From positions 16,950,660 to 17,014,659 of the forward strand of contig CM042181.1 of the NCBI GenBank assembly GCA_023376005.1: a DNA stretch of 64,000 nt, in the 5' to 3' direction. Positions within the stretch are counted from its first letter, which is position 1. The number at the start of each line of letters is the position of its first letter. Position numbers and translations under genes: made by a program. The notes under the pieces are model-generated. The model ran no database searches, was not told where the DNA came from, and worked only from the letters and a program-made list of their open reading frames with translations. Origin of the DNA: Doryteuthis pealeii. Taxonomy: Eukaryota; Mollusca; Cephalopoda; Myopsida; Loliginidae. Below, piece after piece: positions 1 through 10,650 of the stretch.

Positions 1-154
1 AATAAATGCAAAAAAATCAACATGGATGAACAAGATTTTTATATGTTTATAACAAAAAAAAAAAAATGTTCATTCGTGTTGAATTTTTGCATTTGATAAA
101 GGAAAATATATGGAAGCCTATATTGTAAAATTATTGTGTATTTTATTAAAATCT

Positions 155-418
155 GACAATTCCGATTTTTAGTAATAGATTGAAAATTTTAAAAAATAAA
201 TAAATTTTCATTACCTCCCTTTGCGATTTTTAATCATACCTAGTGTTAAAATAATTAATTTTCATTATATGTGTAATAAATACCACATGTGATACCCTTT
301 GTATGATGAAAATTAATTATTTTAAAATTAGGTATGATTAAAAATCGCGAAGGGAGGTAATAAAAAATTTCTTTAATGTTTTTAATTTTCAAACTATTAC
401 TTTGCGATTTTTTAATCA
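155..418. repeat. M1 foldback repeat, copy 1
   Basis: Imperfect palindrome. The left arm (about 160-265) contains ATTACCTCCCTTTGCGAT and its complement lies at about 306-415 as ATCGCGAAGGGAGGTAAT; both arms continue outward with matching AT-rich sequence. The loop is about 40 bp. A second copy lies at 1158-1375. It has no coding capacity and looks like a non-autonomous MITE. No clear target duplication was found, so the superfamily is unknown. Confidence 0.7.
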
Positions 419-967
419 TACCCAGTGTTAAAATAATTAATTAATAATTAAGTGTTAATAGTGTTAAATCATAAAACTTCCATTTTAAACATCTCCCCCC
501 TCCCCTTCCCGGTGTTACTATGGTGATATGTCATTCAATCATCCGCTTGTGAATGACTTCCCTAACTTGCTTCGATTAGATAACACGGCTTTTTCTTTTC
601 TTTATTTCAAACAGTTAAATAAAAAGACTTGCACAGAATTGAGTTAAAGGGAGATAACTTGACTAAAGGGAGACAACTTTGTAGTAACAAAATGGCCGCA
701 CATACAGTTTTGTTTTGTTTTGTTTTGTTATTTTACATAAAGTAATTTTTTTTTTTTTAATTTTATGCGGTAATACACATGAAATCAAAGATGTTTTGCT
801 AAGCAGTTCTTACAAAAAAAATTTCCTCAGAAATTTTCTTCATTAGTTGCTTAAATGAATTTTAATCTAATGTTTTCTGAATTTGCTAAAATGAATTTTA
901 ATTTAATAATGTTTTCTGTTTTAATTAAGTGAAATCATAAAAGGTTATTAAAATACATCAATCCCAA
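419..967. other. Unassigned AT-rich sequence with mollusc-type GGGAGATAAC motifs
   Basis: No gene seen. Two spaced motifs AAAGGGAGATAACTT and AAAGGGAGACAACTT lie at about 645-680. Such motifs are common in mollusc repeats and are the main basis for the taxonomic guess. The rest is poly-T and AT-rich DNA. Confidence 0.5.
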
Positions 968-1158
968 GAAAGTTGGTTGGTTGGATTTTATGGCATGTCA
1001 ACCCTTGTTGGGTTATTTTATGCCAAAGATATTATATTTATTCTTGTTGGGTATTCAATTTTTTAAAAACTCATTTTCTTTTTAAGCTCATTTATTTCTT
1101 GTATTTAACCCATAGTTGGGACCCTAACAGGTACTACCACACCAGGTCAGAGTGGACC
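968..1158 (-). repeat. SINE-A, 3' half, interrupted by M1
   Basis: Contains the 3' signature (plus strand GGTTGGTTGGATTTTATGG, then CAACCCTTGTTGGGTTATTT) and the block GGGACCCTAACAGGTACTAC shared with more than a dozen other copies. The copy breaks at GTCAGAGTGGAC where M1 starts, and resumes at about 1383. Confidence 0.8.
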
Positions 1159-1375
1159 ATTACCTCCCTTTGCAATTTTTAATCATACCTAGTGTTAAAA
1201 TAATTAATTTTCATTATATGTTTAATAAATACCACGTGTGATACCCTTTGTATGATGAAAATTAATTAATTATTTTAAAACTTGGTATGATTAAAAACCG
1301 CGAAGGGAGGTAATAACAATTTCTTTAATGTTTTTAATTTTCAAACTATTACTTTGCAATTTTTTACCCATAACA
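1158..1375. repeat. M1 foldback repeat, copy 2, nested in SINE-A
   Basis: Closely matches copy 1 (CATTACCTCCCTTTGCAATT on the left, GCGAAGGGAGGTAATAAC on the right) plus the same 60-bp right extension. It replaces about 18 bp of the SINE-A consensus, so it inserted with a small deletion or the flanks later decayed. Confidence 0.7.
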
Positions 1376-1379
1376 TTTA

Positions 1380-1632
1380 CAAGAGTTCCAGGATTGGAAC
1401 TTCACCATCAGATAGAGTTTAATATCATACCCTGGACACTTAGACCCTCAGACACTGCCTTCTAGCACATATATGATAAAAAGGGTTGGAGGTTGCCATA
1501 AGGGCAATAGGGTTTGGGACAATCATATAGGTGCTAGGGCTTGACATGACCAGCTATTTTATCAGACTACCTGTCTAGCCTAAGTTATGTCCAAAGTGGA
1601 GTGATGCAGGTCATGGACAGCTCAGCCACCCC
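1380..1632 (-). repeat. SINE-A, tRNA-like head and 5' extension
   Basis: Continuation of the SINE-A copy at 968. The minus strand reads a tRNA-like promoter: box B-like GAAGTTCCAATCCTGG near 1395 and box A-like GTGTCTGAGGGTCTAAG near 1450. The 5' extension (AGGGCAATAGGGTT, GGGCTTGACATGACCAGC) is shared with the long copies at 29.7 and 33.7 kb. Confidence 0.65.
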
Positions 1633-1689
1633 CGCCACCCCCCCCCCATGAAAGTAGATATTTACCAACCCCTCCAAATTGACCTTGTG

Positions 1690-2051
1690 TCCCATCCTGA
1701 TCCTTCCGGTGGATACCGTGAGAATCGGTGGAGAAGACCCTCTTCCGTTTTAGATTAGAAAGAGATTTTGTTAGTCAGATCGGCAAAAGGTAGTGCCGAC
1801 TCAATCTGCGCAGGTAGTCTGGAGGGGATTTCAAGAATAAAATATGATCTAAGTAAATCGAAGTCTTGTGTTATTATCTAAAAACTACCAATGACACAGG
1901 GCTTCTGATAAAGAGAAATCCCCAATGGAAGACCAGACACGAAGTCCCCAAGACGAAGTCCCCAAGACGAAGTCCCCAAGACGAAGTCCAGACGCTAGAA
2001 GAGACGCTAGAAGAATAGAAGTAAGAAAGTAAAGCAAGAGAGTATACAACA
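1690..2051 (+). repeat. L1-LTR fragment with internal 15-bp minisatellite
   Basis: Matches the solo LTR at 21709-22216 through AAATCGAAGTCTTGTGTTAT (about 1856), GACACAGGGCTTCTGATAA and the terminus GTATACAACA. The 5' end is missing. A 15-bp unit (GACGAAGTCCCCAA) is repeated about four times at 1938-1992, expanding the part after the polyadenylation-like AATAAAA. Fragments of SINE-B lie just left (1660-1715). Confidence 0.65.
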
Positions 2052-2112
2052 ATTCACAGGACATGAAGACCCTCAGCCAACAGCGGAATTGTTGCTACAG
2101 TCCAGCCAATAG

Positions 2113-2245
2113 CAGTCTGGTTTGTTTTATGGCATATCAACCTCAGTGGGTCATTTAATGCTGATTAAGTTTTGAAATAAATCAATTCTTAATGGATACT
2201 CAATTTTTTTTTATAAACACATTTTTCTATTTAACCCATAGATGG
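2113..2245 (-). repeat. SINE-A fragment
   Basis: Subfamily with ATGGCATATCAACCTCAGTG and TTGAAATAAATCAATTC, also seen at 29.44 and 60.8 kb. It stops at CCCATAGATGG and no tRNA head is attached. Confidence 0.7.
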
Positions 2246-2421
2246 TACATGATATAATGAATATGTAAATGCCTTGGTACCCCCTCACTATAATATGATT
2301 GGACAGACACTTACTCGAATGACCAGACCTTATGCTTACAAGCTGACTTTACTTGCTAGACGACACCTCGACCGACAGATGTACCAATTACTACTGCGAT
2401 AATATACCAAATACAAACTTC

Positions 2422-2920
2422 TGTTACATATTAATTGGATCCCTAATACTTTTTAAGGTAGTATAGAAATCCTTATGGCGATCAGTACAGCTGATGGCCT
2501 TGAGAGTGAGTGACAATGCTTGACCTCACTCTCACCTTGCTTTCTGGGGATAGAATTGTGAGAACGGAACCCCGATAGAAAGCCCTTTCCGGTTTAAGGT
2601 GGGCAACTCAGTAAGTCAGTTGCAGTTAGTCAGTTGCAGAGTTAGAAGCTAGCAAGATGTGACTCTCAGCGCGCATTTGTCTGGCCTGGGGTTCCAGAAT
2701 AAAATAACATCAAAAGTAAATCGAAGTCTTGTTGTTATTACTAAAAGCTAACAATGACACAAGGCTTCTGATAAGGAACGCTCCCCAGCAGAACCAGACA
2801 CGGAATCCCCAGATAAGAAAGACGAGACCAAGATAGAAGATATGCAGGCCAGAAGACTAGACAATCAGAAGACGGCCGGAAGAATAGAAGACCAGAGTAA
2901 GACGTAAGAAGTATACAACG
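2422..2920 (+). repeat. L1-LTR, near full-length copy
   Basis: Starts TGTTACATATTAATTGG and ends GTATACAACG, the counterparts of TGTTACATAATTATTAG...GTATACAACA at 21.7 kb. Shared internal blocks are GGCCTTGAGAGTGAGTGAC, TTTCCGGTTTAAGG, AATAAAA and AAATCGAAGTCTTGT. The 4-bp flanks do not match (CTTC against TATA), so this copy is rearranged or old. No internal retroelement genes are beside it. Confidence 0.65.
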
Positions 2921-4149
2921 TATATCTATTTGGTACCGTGACGAACGGCTACGTTACACTTCAGAATATATCCCTTAACCCGGATATATCAGTACACTAA
3001 CAGTCCGATTAATAGTTGTAAGACTTTGTTGACACAAGGAGATAAAAAAAATTTTAAAAAAGAGAAAAAACAGCAATATGGAATAATTCATGCATTTGTC
3101 ATGTTGGAATCAGAATTTTTTAAAATAAAAGAAAAAAAAAAGAAAAATAAAGACACAGAATAGCACCATCTAAAATAAGATATTTTAATTAAAATTATTG
3201 AGAGAGAATGGACCAGTCAGTTCTGTAGAGAAAAGCTCTGGGTTTTTTGTATGACATTTTTTTCTTTTTTTTTTCTTTCTTTTGTTTTTTTCTTTTTTTT
3301 TCTAACAACTCGAGATAATTTTATGGATTTTGCTATGTTGAAAAAAGTTTAAATGGATGGTAATGGTTTTTTTGTCTGTTAACAAAAAAAAAAAAAAAAA
3401 TTAAGGTTAGCCATTTTTCTACATGAAAAGCATTTTTCTTTCTTCTTTCGGCATTCGACAGCAGGACTCGTATTTTTTTTTTTTTTTTTTTTTTTCAACA
3501 GCTTAAAAGTGCTTATGCAACAATAAAATTGTCCGCATAAAATGGTATTGATATCTTTTAACCTTTCAGTGGTTAGTATTCGACACTGTTTTTTTTTTTT
3601 TGGGGGGGGACAGGAGAGACCGTCCCAGAGTAAAAATAAAAATGAAGTTGAATAATAATAATAATATTTCAAAACAGGAAAAAAAATTTTTTTTAATGAA
3701 GTTATTGATTGAATCATTTTCTTTTCTTTTTTTTTCTTTCTTTTTTTAATGATTTGATGAAGAGAATAATTGTCATCAGTAAATGTTCTTTTGTTTTTTT
3801 GTTTTTTTAAAGTTCTTTCTTTTTTTTTTAATTTTCTTTTTTTTAAGCAGTTTCATCACTAAAGGGTTCAGAATTGAATTCCTATTTTCCAGAAAGTATG
3901 TCCAGCGTGCTCGGTACAGACCAAAACGAATTGTGTTCAAAAAAGTGTAACGTTAAACAATTTAGGGAAGTAGACAGTATTATTATTATTATTTATAATT
4001 CAAGTAAACGGTAATTGCTAATTTTTAGTACAGACGGGGGAGAAAAAGAGATAGAGAGATGTATTGTTAAAAGAAAAGAAAAAAAAATGACTATCTCGGT
4101 CACATAATTATATTTAGTATATAGAATATACAGTATTAGAACCCAGCAC
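2921..4149. other. Low-complexity region, no gene seen
   Basis: Dominated by poly-A, poly-T and mixed T/C tracts (for example 3060-3160, 3255-3305, 3470-3500, 3720-3850). Open frames here run through homopolymers and are not credible. About 2930-3010 resembles 22390-22510 only weakly. Confidence 0.6.
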
Positions 4150-4690
4150 TCATAGCCTGTGCCCAGTAGCTTTGACTTCTGGACTGGGAAGATATATGAT
4201 TAAAACCGATATTCCAAGGAACCGTCCTCCCAGGCAACACCTAGTCCCTCGTCTCAAAGGGGCAGCATTGGGTTTATTGCCCGGTGCCTGAGGCACCTGA
4301 AAAAGAGGTTTGTAGCCTGTGTCCAGTAGCTTTGACTTCTGGACTGATAAGTTATTCGATTAAAACCGTGATCTCAGGGAGCCGTTCTCCCATGCAACAC
4401 CTAGTCCCTCATCTCAAAAGGGCAACATTGGGTTTATTGCCCAGTGCCTGAGGTGCCTGAAAAAGGAGTTTGTGTTAATCCAGTATCAGAACTACTCTAA
4501 AGTTCAACCCCCTCCTCATTACTGCAGGGCAGTAATATACATAGTAGAACTAGAGTTATGCCATTGGGAAGTTAATAACATGATCCCAGGGAGCCATCCT
4601 CCCCTAGGCAACACCTGGCCCCATCATCTAAAAGGAGCAGGGCCGGGTTTATTTTCAGTGCTTGAGGCACCCCAAAAGGAAAATGCCAAA
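4150..4690 (+). repeat. Cluster of three roughly 165-190-bp repeat units
   Basis: Units begin near 4155, 4315 and 4500. The first two share CCAGTAGCTTTGACTTCTGG; all share a GGCAACACCTAGTCC-like block, GGGTTTATT, and a TGCCTGAGGCACCTGAAAA-like end. A single diverged unit in the opposite direction lies at 6485-6645. This may be a SINE that expanded locally; no clear box A/B pair was identified. Confidence 0.65.
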
Positions 4691-4899
4691 GAGATTCACA
4701 CACTTTTTACCTGATCTTCAGTTTGTGTGTGGCTCGTTGAATTTTTATCAAAATTTTTAGCAATAATTTTAAAAAATGGCTATGTTTCTTCATTTTACTC
4801 AAAATTATCATTGCTGTTAATGTGTTTTCTGAGTGAATGAAAAAATTGTGACATTAGTAAATCTGTTTATTCTATCAACAGAAATGAAAAATGTCCTTT

Positions 4900-5640
4900 T
4901 CACTCAACGAGCGAGCACTGAAAACAGATAAGTTTTATCTCTTTGAAGAACAGGGGACCAAAGTGAAAGTTTTAAGGGGCTGTCAATACTATATATGGAA
5001 ATGTAACCGAATTATCATGTGACCAATGGACACATGACGTAGTAAGCCACACCCACAATCCAAGACAATTAGTTTTGTCTCCTTACAGTATATAGAAAAA
5101 ATCAGTCTATATAAAACTTCATAAGATTTTTTTATGTTTTATTCACTGTCAGTAATTGTATTTGATGAGGGAAATGTGTATTTTTTTTTTTGGGGGGGGG
5201 TCAATACTGTATATGGAAATGTGTGTTTTGGGGGTCTGAAACAGATGTCTTATCACTATGAAAAAACAGAGACCAAAAGGAAAGTTTTAAGGGGCTAAAT
5301 TATCATGTGACATAGTAAGCCACACCCATAATCCAAGTGAAGATAATTATTTTTGTCTCCTTACAGTATGTAGAAAAATTAGTCGATATAAAACTTCATA
5401 AGATTTTTTAAAATGTTTTATTCACTGTTGGTAACCGTATTTGAGGAGAGAAATGTGTATTGGGGGTCAATACTGTATATGGAAATGTAATGATTATCAT
5501 GGGACAGAGGTAGTATTTTTTTTTTTTCATAGTTTATCTTATAAAAAAAAATCTAAGAACTGGGGAGAAAGAGTAGGAGTGGGAGAAAGAGCAGGAGGAG
5601 CAACTCCTTCAATCACGAATCTGAAATGTCATCTTTGGGC
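4900..5640 (+). repeat. Tandem duplication, about 280 bp, 2.5 copies
   Basis: Blocks such as AAAGTTTTAAGGGGCT (4967, 5280), AGTAAGCCACACCCA (5042, 5317), TTTTGTCTCCTTACAGTAT and ATAAAACTTCATAAGATTTT recur in order. The third unit (about 5460) is partial. No coding content. Confidence 0.7.
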
Positions 5641-5786
5641 AAAATGACAATTACCTTAGTAAACTTTGTAAATATTAAAAGATCATAAGTACCGTATATA
5701 CTAGCATATCATGCAACCTTTCCATGACCTAAATGGAGACCTTTTGCATTTTGTAGATGTACCAATTGGCCTACGCCTAGGCCTAG
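5641..5786. other. Short unassigned spacer
   Basis: AT-rich sequence between the tandem duplication and the SINE-B target site. Nothing recognised. Confidence 0.4.
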
Positions 5787-5804
5787 CTTTGGCTAACTAA
5801 ATAT

Positions 5805-6085
5805 TAACCAACCCCTCCGCACGAGCAGGGTGCGACACAAGGTCAATTTCTTAAGCGGAGTTCAACAGGTTTGAATTCAGTGTTTTCCTTCTCCTAGACT
5901 GGTTGCCTAACCAAGGTTAAAGAGCCCAGTCTGCTCTACTATTTACCCATAGCTGGAGGGAGAGTAGGATTCATACCTTTCCCAAGGGTATTAGCGTTAA
6001 GTGAAATGCAATTACCACGTCTAGGATTTGAACTCGGGGCGATGAGTCCATTTTCCATAACTTTAACCATTACACCACGCGCTTC
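5805..6085 (-). mobile_element. SINE-B, full-length tRNA-derived SINE with target duplication
   Basis: The minus strand begins GAAGCGCGTGGTGTAATGG, followed by box B-like CGAGTTCAAATCCTAG: a tRNA-like RNA polymerase III promoter. A body of about 200 bp ends GTGCGGAGGGGTTGGTT. It is flanked by near-identical CTTTGGCTAACTAAATAT (5787-5804) and CTTTGGCCAACTATATAC (6086-6103), the mark of target-primed insertion. Other copies: 13.3, 30.4, 50.0 and 58.5 kb. Confidence 0.85.
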
Positions 6086-6103
6086 CTTTGGCCAACTATA
6101 TAC

Positions 6104-6484
6104 ATGCACAAAGTTTGTAGCTTGTCTAATATGGTATGACCCTCTTGTAGCATCACAAGTAAATCTTATTATAATGGAGATTCAGTGTGTGTCTGTAATT
6201 TAAACTACATCACTGCTTATGTCACAATATTCTCAGGAATTGCGTAAGTTTATCAATTAATATTTAATCTATAGTCAAAATCATTAATACATAGAAATAA
6301 ATCTTATTTATTAACAATGTCTATGAACATCTGAGTTCATTTTGTCTCAAAATAGTCCATACTATTAGGGTATTTGCCTCTCACCCCACTTATGAGGGCG
6401 TGACACAAGGACATTTTTAGGTAGACCCACCTACAAGCCGAAGCTCATCGGTGGTAGACACAAAAAGTGTGTCGATCCCGTCGG
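6104..6484. other. Unassigned, includes one end of the 61.6-63.2 kb element family
   Basis: At about 6172-6230 the sequence ATAATGGAGATTCAGTGTG...TGTCTGTAATTT...TATGTCACAATATT resembles the termini of the inverted-repeat element at 61633-63159. Nothing else recognised. Confidence 0.45.
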
Positions 6485-6645
6485 CATTCACCCTCGAGGG
6501 GGGCACCTCAGGCGCTGGGCAATAAACACAGCTCTGTCCCTTTAAATCAAGGGGGCAGATGTTACCTGGGGGGATAGCCACCTGGGATTGACGCTGTTAA
6601 TTTAACACACCAGTCCAGTGGCCAAAGCACACCGAACTCCCGCCC
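6485..6645 (-). repeat. Single diverged unit of the 4.15-kb repeat
   Basis: Reverse-oriented match: GGGGGCACCTCAGGCGCTGG, CAATAAACACAGC, CCTTTAAATCAAGGGG and CACCAGTCCAGTGGCCAAAG are complements of the unit end, centre and CTTCTGGACTGG blocks near 4.2 kb. Confidence 0.5.
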
Positions 6646-6850
6646 CGAAGGACGGGTTATTAGTGCGTTTGAAATCCTTCAATGTGTCTTATATATCACT
6701 AAGAAATAATGGTTTATATATGGTGTGGTTAATTTGCATACTGGTTTTAAGAAAACCGGGTTTAATAAATAATTACTTGGTGTTATTGATCTCTAATATT
6801 ATGGTTTTATTCTTCAACTCCAACAAAGATTTAAGTCTCAGAAAAAGAAA

Positions 6851-6852
<2 letters not shown>

Positions 6853-6891
<39 letters not shown>
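6853..6891. repeat. (TA)n microsatellite
   Basis: Alternating TA tract abutting SINE-C. Such tracts recur throughout the window; a short isoleucine/tyrosine open frame over it is an artefact. Confidence 0.9.
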
Positions 6892-6895
<4 letters not shown>

Positions 6896-6902
6896 TTATG
6901 GA

Positions 6903-7020
6903 TAGGATTTAACACAAGGTCACAAGTATGGGGCATCAAGCAAGGATTGAACTCACTTTTCAGTAATAACGGAATTGAGAGATTAGCTTGCTAACCGTTA
7001 TATCATGTTAGGACACCTTT
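6903..7020 (-). repeat. SINE-C, tRNA-derived
   Basis: The minus strand reads box A-like TGATATAACGGTTAGCAAGC and box B-like GAGTTCAATCCTTGC, then a tail CTTGTGACCTTGTGTTAAATCC. A related copy lies at 46690-46822 with box A TGGTGTAATGGTCAGG. Confidence 0.6.
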
Positions 7021-7116
7021 AAATTTAAATCCCAGAAAGTCACATGATACATTAGTATATACGGTAATTAAAAAAATAAATAAATAAATAAATAAAAAAC
7101 AGCCTAACCAGAAAAA

Positions 7117-7419
7117 ATTAAAACAATATAAAAGTAATTGGTAATTTGCTTGAAGCATTGTTAAGTATGTTATAATATATTAATAATTTGAAGGCAATAC
7201 AATGCATATAAAAAATAAAAACAAAAAGATGTTGTTTTTTTGTCTTATCGATTTCAAAGAACACTTTATCTTCAGAGACGAAAATCAGAAATTTCTGATT
7301 TTCGTCTCTGAAGATAAAGTGTTCTTTGAAATCGATAAGACAAAAAAACATCTTTTTGTTTTATTTTTTATACGCATTGTAATTGCCTTCAAATTATTAA
7401 TATATTATTAAAACAATAT
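7117..7419. mobile_element. HH palindrome with 13-bp direct repeats
   Basis: Near-perfect inverted repeat centred at about 7290 (CAGAAATTTCTG). The right arm carries CTGAAGA (7308-7314), then T, AAAG, TGTT, CTTT, GAAA (7328-7331); the left arm carries the same on the minus strand (7275 to 7252). Direct repeats ATTAAAACAATAT lie at 7117-7129 and 7407-7419 and look like a long target duplication. Related sequence is at 24.7, 46.9 and 52.8 kb. The arrangement suggests two head-to-head copies of a small retro-inserted element, perhaps Penelope-like; that is inference. Confidence 0.65.
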
Positions 7420-8351
7420 CTTTTGTTTGTTCTTTAAAAATATTATTCTCAAGAATAATTACAAGGGTGTATAGCATACCACAGAGTTTCAGAGACTATC
7501 GACAGAAATCTAAAATAAAATTGCTTGTCTACATTTAAACAATATAGTCACAGACAAATCTGCAGGTCTCGGAATCTGCTACAGCACAGTACAGCGCTAA
7601 TTTTGGTTCGACTATTTTGGTTGGGAGGAACGACAATTGACTACATGAAAAATATTTGACTAATGGAAAAAGCTCTTAATACAGTGGTTAGAATGTATAT
7701 AGATACATATGGTAGGAGTCTACATGGAATGGCCTAGGAGTAAGTATGTGAAAACAAGGCATTTGACGTTCAAACACTGACAACAATTGAAGAGGCAAGG
7801 GGAAGGGGAGACAACTCTTCCTTGATTTTTTTTTAGAGTTATCAAAAAAAAAAAAAAAAAGAAATAAAAATTTAAATTATTGATAAAGATATTTTGGTTT
7901 GCAAGGTAAAATATTGTTTGGTGAGTTTAATGACACAGACATGGAAGCTATTTTGCCAAAAAAACAAAAACAAAAAAAACACAAGATGTACAGGTATCAT
8001 AATCAAGACAATTTTTGAACATTTTTTTACAAATCAATACATAATATATACCATATCCGTAACATGTTATAAAACAAATACGATATATATTTTATACTAC
8101 ACATATTGCATTATAACAAAGAAAAAGGGTGTTGAATGATTCTTTGATGTGTGTGCGTGTATATAGATTTTATATATATATATATATATATAAAGTTTTT
8201 AAAAAAGACAGTAAGCCCAGTCAAAAATAAAATATCTACTTTATATATTTTGGCAAAAATATCTTTATAAATTAATTATAAATATATTATATATTTATAA
8301 AAATTTAAGAAATAAAAACACAAAAAGACCAAATCATCTGCACCCCCTGGG

Positions 8352-8383
<32 letters not shown>

Positions 8384-8394
8384 GATGGTACGAT
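7420..8394. other. Unassigned AT-rich sequence
   Basis: No gene recognised. Holds GGGGAGACAACTC (about 7805), poly-A runs at 7844 and 8350, and a (TA)n tract at 8167-8192. Confidence 0.5.
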
Positions 8395-8600
8395 AAAAAT
8401 GGCCAAAAGAAAAAAATACTGTAAGTGTTGCCTAAGTTGAATATACAAAAGTGCTCAATACAATAGGTAAAGCCAATAAAGTAAGCCTAATGAGTCAGAG
8501 AATATCTACTTAGGTTTCTCCTAATGGATCATCAGGACAATCCCGATGATCCATTGGGAGAAACCTAGGTAGATATTCTCTGACTCATTAGGTTTACTTT
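8395..8600. mobile_element. HH element with palindromic core
   Basis: Arms 8480-8535 and 8543-8603 are complementary over about 60 bp. The minus strand holds CTGATGA (8535-8529), stem TCC/GGA around loop ATTA, then GAAA (8518-8515). The plus strand holds the variant CCGATGA...GAAA (8543-8563). Outer sequence (AATGGCCAAAAGAAAAAA, AAAAGTGCTCAATAC, CTAATGAGTCAGA) recurs at 47.7-47.9, 57.3 and 63.2-63.6 kb, so this is a family. Confidence 0.65.
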
Positions 8601-8637
8601 ATTATTATATATTTATTGCTGGCCATTTAATGTATAG

Positions 8638-8785
8638 GTTGGTTGGGTTTTACGGCATGTTAACCCTTATAGGGTTATCTTATGTTGAAGATGTTTTGTT
8701 TTATTCATTCTTGATGGGTATTCAAATTTTTTAAACTCATTTTTTTCTATTTAACGTATGTGACCCTAACAGGTACTACCACTCC
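8638..8785 (-). repeat. SINE-A, 3' part
   Basis: Plus strand GGTTGGTTGGGTTTTACGG, TTCATTCTTGATGGGTATTC and GACCCTAACAGGTACTACC as in other copies; truncated before the tRNA-like head. Confidence 0.75.
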
Positions 8786-8789
8786 TTAA

Positions 8790-9000
8790 TGTATAGGAGC
8801 CCAATATGTGCTCCATCCCCTTTCCTAGGCAGAGTGTTTTTACTGGGTGGAGCATCACACCTACCGTCATCTCCCTACTTCGCCACACAGATCAAATTAC
8901 CGAATCTGTGCTATTCATGCAATGAGTTGGTGAGGACCGGTATTGAACCGGGAACCTTGCTCTTCCTAGGTTGGTGCTCTACCAATTGAACCAAACCTGC
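8790..9000 (-). repeat. SINE-D, tRNA-derived
   Basis: The minus strand starts GCAGGTTTGGTTCAATTGG then TAGAGCACC (box A) and has box B GGTTCAATACCGG. The 3' body has GAAGTAGGGAGATGACGG and GTGTGATGCTCCACC. Other copies: 17.0-18.2, 25.7-26.3 (tandem), 38.9 and 60.7 kb. Confidence 0.75.
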
Positions 9001-9103
9001 CTCGATATAAATATATGGAGAGATATTTTTGCCAAAATATATAAAAAGTTAAGAAATATTTGCCAAAATTTTGAAACTGGGCTCACTGGGTTTTTTTTTT
9101 TAA

Positions 9104-9106
<3 letters not shown>

Positions 9107-9142
<36 letters not shown>

Positions 9143-9156
9143 TACAGAGCATAATT

Positions 9157-9217
<61 letters not shown>

Positions 9218-9387
9218 AATAATGTAGCCATTTTTTGTCTGCAAGTTTTATCCTTTGTTTTTTCATATTGCCGGATTGTTTTTGTAATATCTGGCAAAAA
9301 AACATGACAAAAAATGGCTGCATTATTTAACAATATATGCCTACAAGAAGAAATGCTGCCTAAATACATATATACATATACATATAC

Positions 9388-9423
<36 letters not shown>

Positions 9424-9435
9424 GTGTATGTATGT
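9107..9435. repeat. Cluster of (TA)n / (TATG)n microsatellites
   Basis: (TA)n at 9108-9140, 9158-9212 and 9368-9411, then TATG-type repeats to 9443. Between them lie inverted copies of AATGTAGCCATTTTTTGTC (about 9222) and GACAAAAAATGGCTGCATT (9307), giving a hairpin-like spacer. Confidence 0.8.
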
Positions 9436-9790
9436 ATGTATGTATAAAAATTGTGAAAAAACATGATGTTGAAAATTTACATTTTTTTTTTTAAGCCAAC
9501 ACTATTGAGTTTCGATTTTTAAGTAAACCATCAACAGGACTATTAATTTACACACCATAAACTAAGGCTTACAAGCTTTTGCTTGTCTACAGTTTTCCTC
9601 TTATGCGATCAATGATTAATACACCTGTTAATGGTTTAATCAAAAATTAAGACACCTTAGATTTGGCTAATAAAAATGTCAATTTTCAACTTAATTCCTG
9701 TTTGTTTGTTTTTTAAGTTTTTATACATGTCAGATTTATATCCATTTCTTTCTTGATTGATATATATATATATATATATTATATTTATTA
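9436..9790. other. AT-rich sequence with a short inverted repeat
   Basis: No gene. Sequence around 9505-9550 and 9600-9665 contains partly complementary stretches (AATTAAGACACC near 9645). Confidence 0.35.
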
Positions 9791-9794
9791 CTAT

Positions 9795-9832
9795 CTGATG
9801 AGACTAGACTCATATTGAGTATCTGGTCGAAA
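9795..9832 (+). other. HH core with long stem
   Basis: CTGATGA (9795-9801) is followed directly by GACTAGA, an inner CTCA-TAT-TGAG hairpin, then TCTGGTC and GAAA (9829-9832). GACTAGA pairs with TCTGGTC over seven positions (one G-U). Core and stem spacing match the catalytic half of a hammerhead ribozyme. Stems I and III and a cleavage triplet were not identified, so activity is not claimed. Confidence 0.45.
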
Positions 9833-9839
9833 TAAATTT

Positions 9840-10062
9840 ATTATAGCCAAATGATGGTTTGTTAAGTTTTTCTTTCTTTGAAAGTTAAATATTGCTCTGT
9901 ATATAATTAATTTATTAGTTATTATACATTGAGCTCTCTTAGGGATTTATAAAAATCCTTGAATAAATCTATAAGTTTGCATCAACATGAGCAGCATTGT
10001 GGATGTACAGTGGGATTTTGATGATTCTAATTAGAATCATCCCCTATTTACCAGTCAATTGG

Positions 10063-10100
<38 letters not shown>

Positions 10101-10650
10101 TTGAATAAGACCACATATGTATAAAAAGTTTGTTTTTTTCTGTATTTAATTGTTTATCCAAATTTTTAGCTTAAAACATTCACATGCCAGGGTTTGTTTT
10201 CTGTTTTCTGTTTTTCTTTTTTTTTTTTTTTTTTTCTTTTTGTGGGTCTGGAAAATGGTGGGGGGTTAGGGTCCTAAGTGAACATTGCGGACATGCTGGA
10301 TACATATTTTTAACAGCCCAAAGATTTCTGATGTGATTTTCAGGAGATGATGGATGCTAATAAAAAGTTTGGGTTTTTTGTTTTGTTTTGTTTTTTGCTT
10401 TTTTTGTCTTTTAGGCAGTGGCACAGAGAGACAGAGAGACAGTGAGTGAGTGAGTGACAGAGAGAGAGGAGAAAAAAAAAAAAAGATAAATAAATTTACA
10501 TTTCTATTTCTGTTATAAATTTTTGGGCCCCCACCCCACCACCCTAAAAATCATTCGTTCCCCTTCCCACCCACAAAAAAGTTTATCTTAAGATAATTCC
10601 TTTTTGTTTCTTTTTTTCTTTTCTTTTATCTTTTTGAAATATTGGAACTA
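9840..10650. other. Unassigned AT-rich sequence
   Basis: No gene. (TA)n at 10064-10096, T-rich run at 10213-10240, short GA-rich tract at 10425-10485. Confidence 0.5.

Noticed and set aside
8971..9369. Tyr/Ile-rich frames over (TA)n, also at 6.8, 13.2, 16.5, 23.7, 47.2 and 63.7 kb
   Set aside because: (TA)n encodes alternating Ile and Tyr in every frame; no coding evidence.
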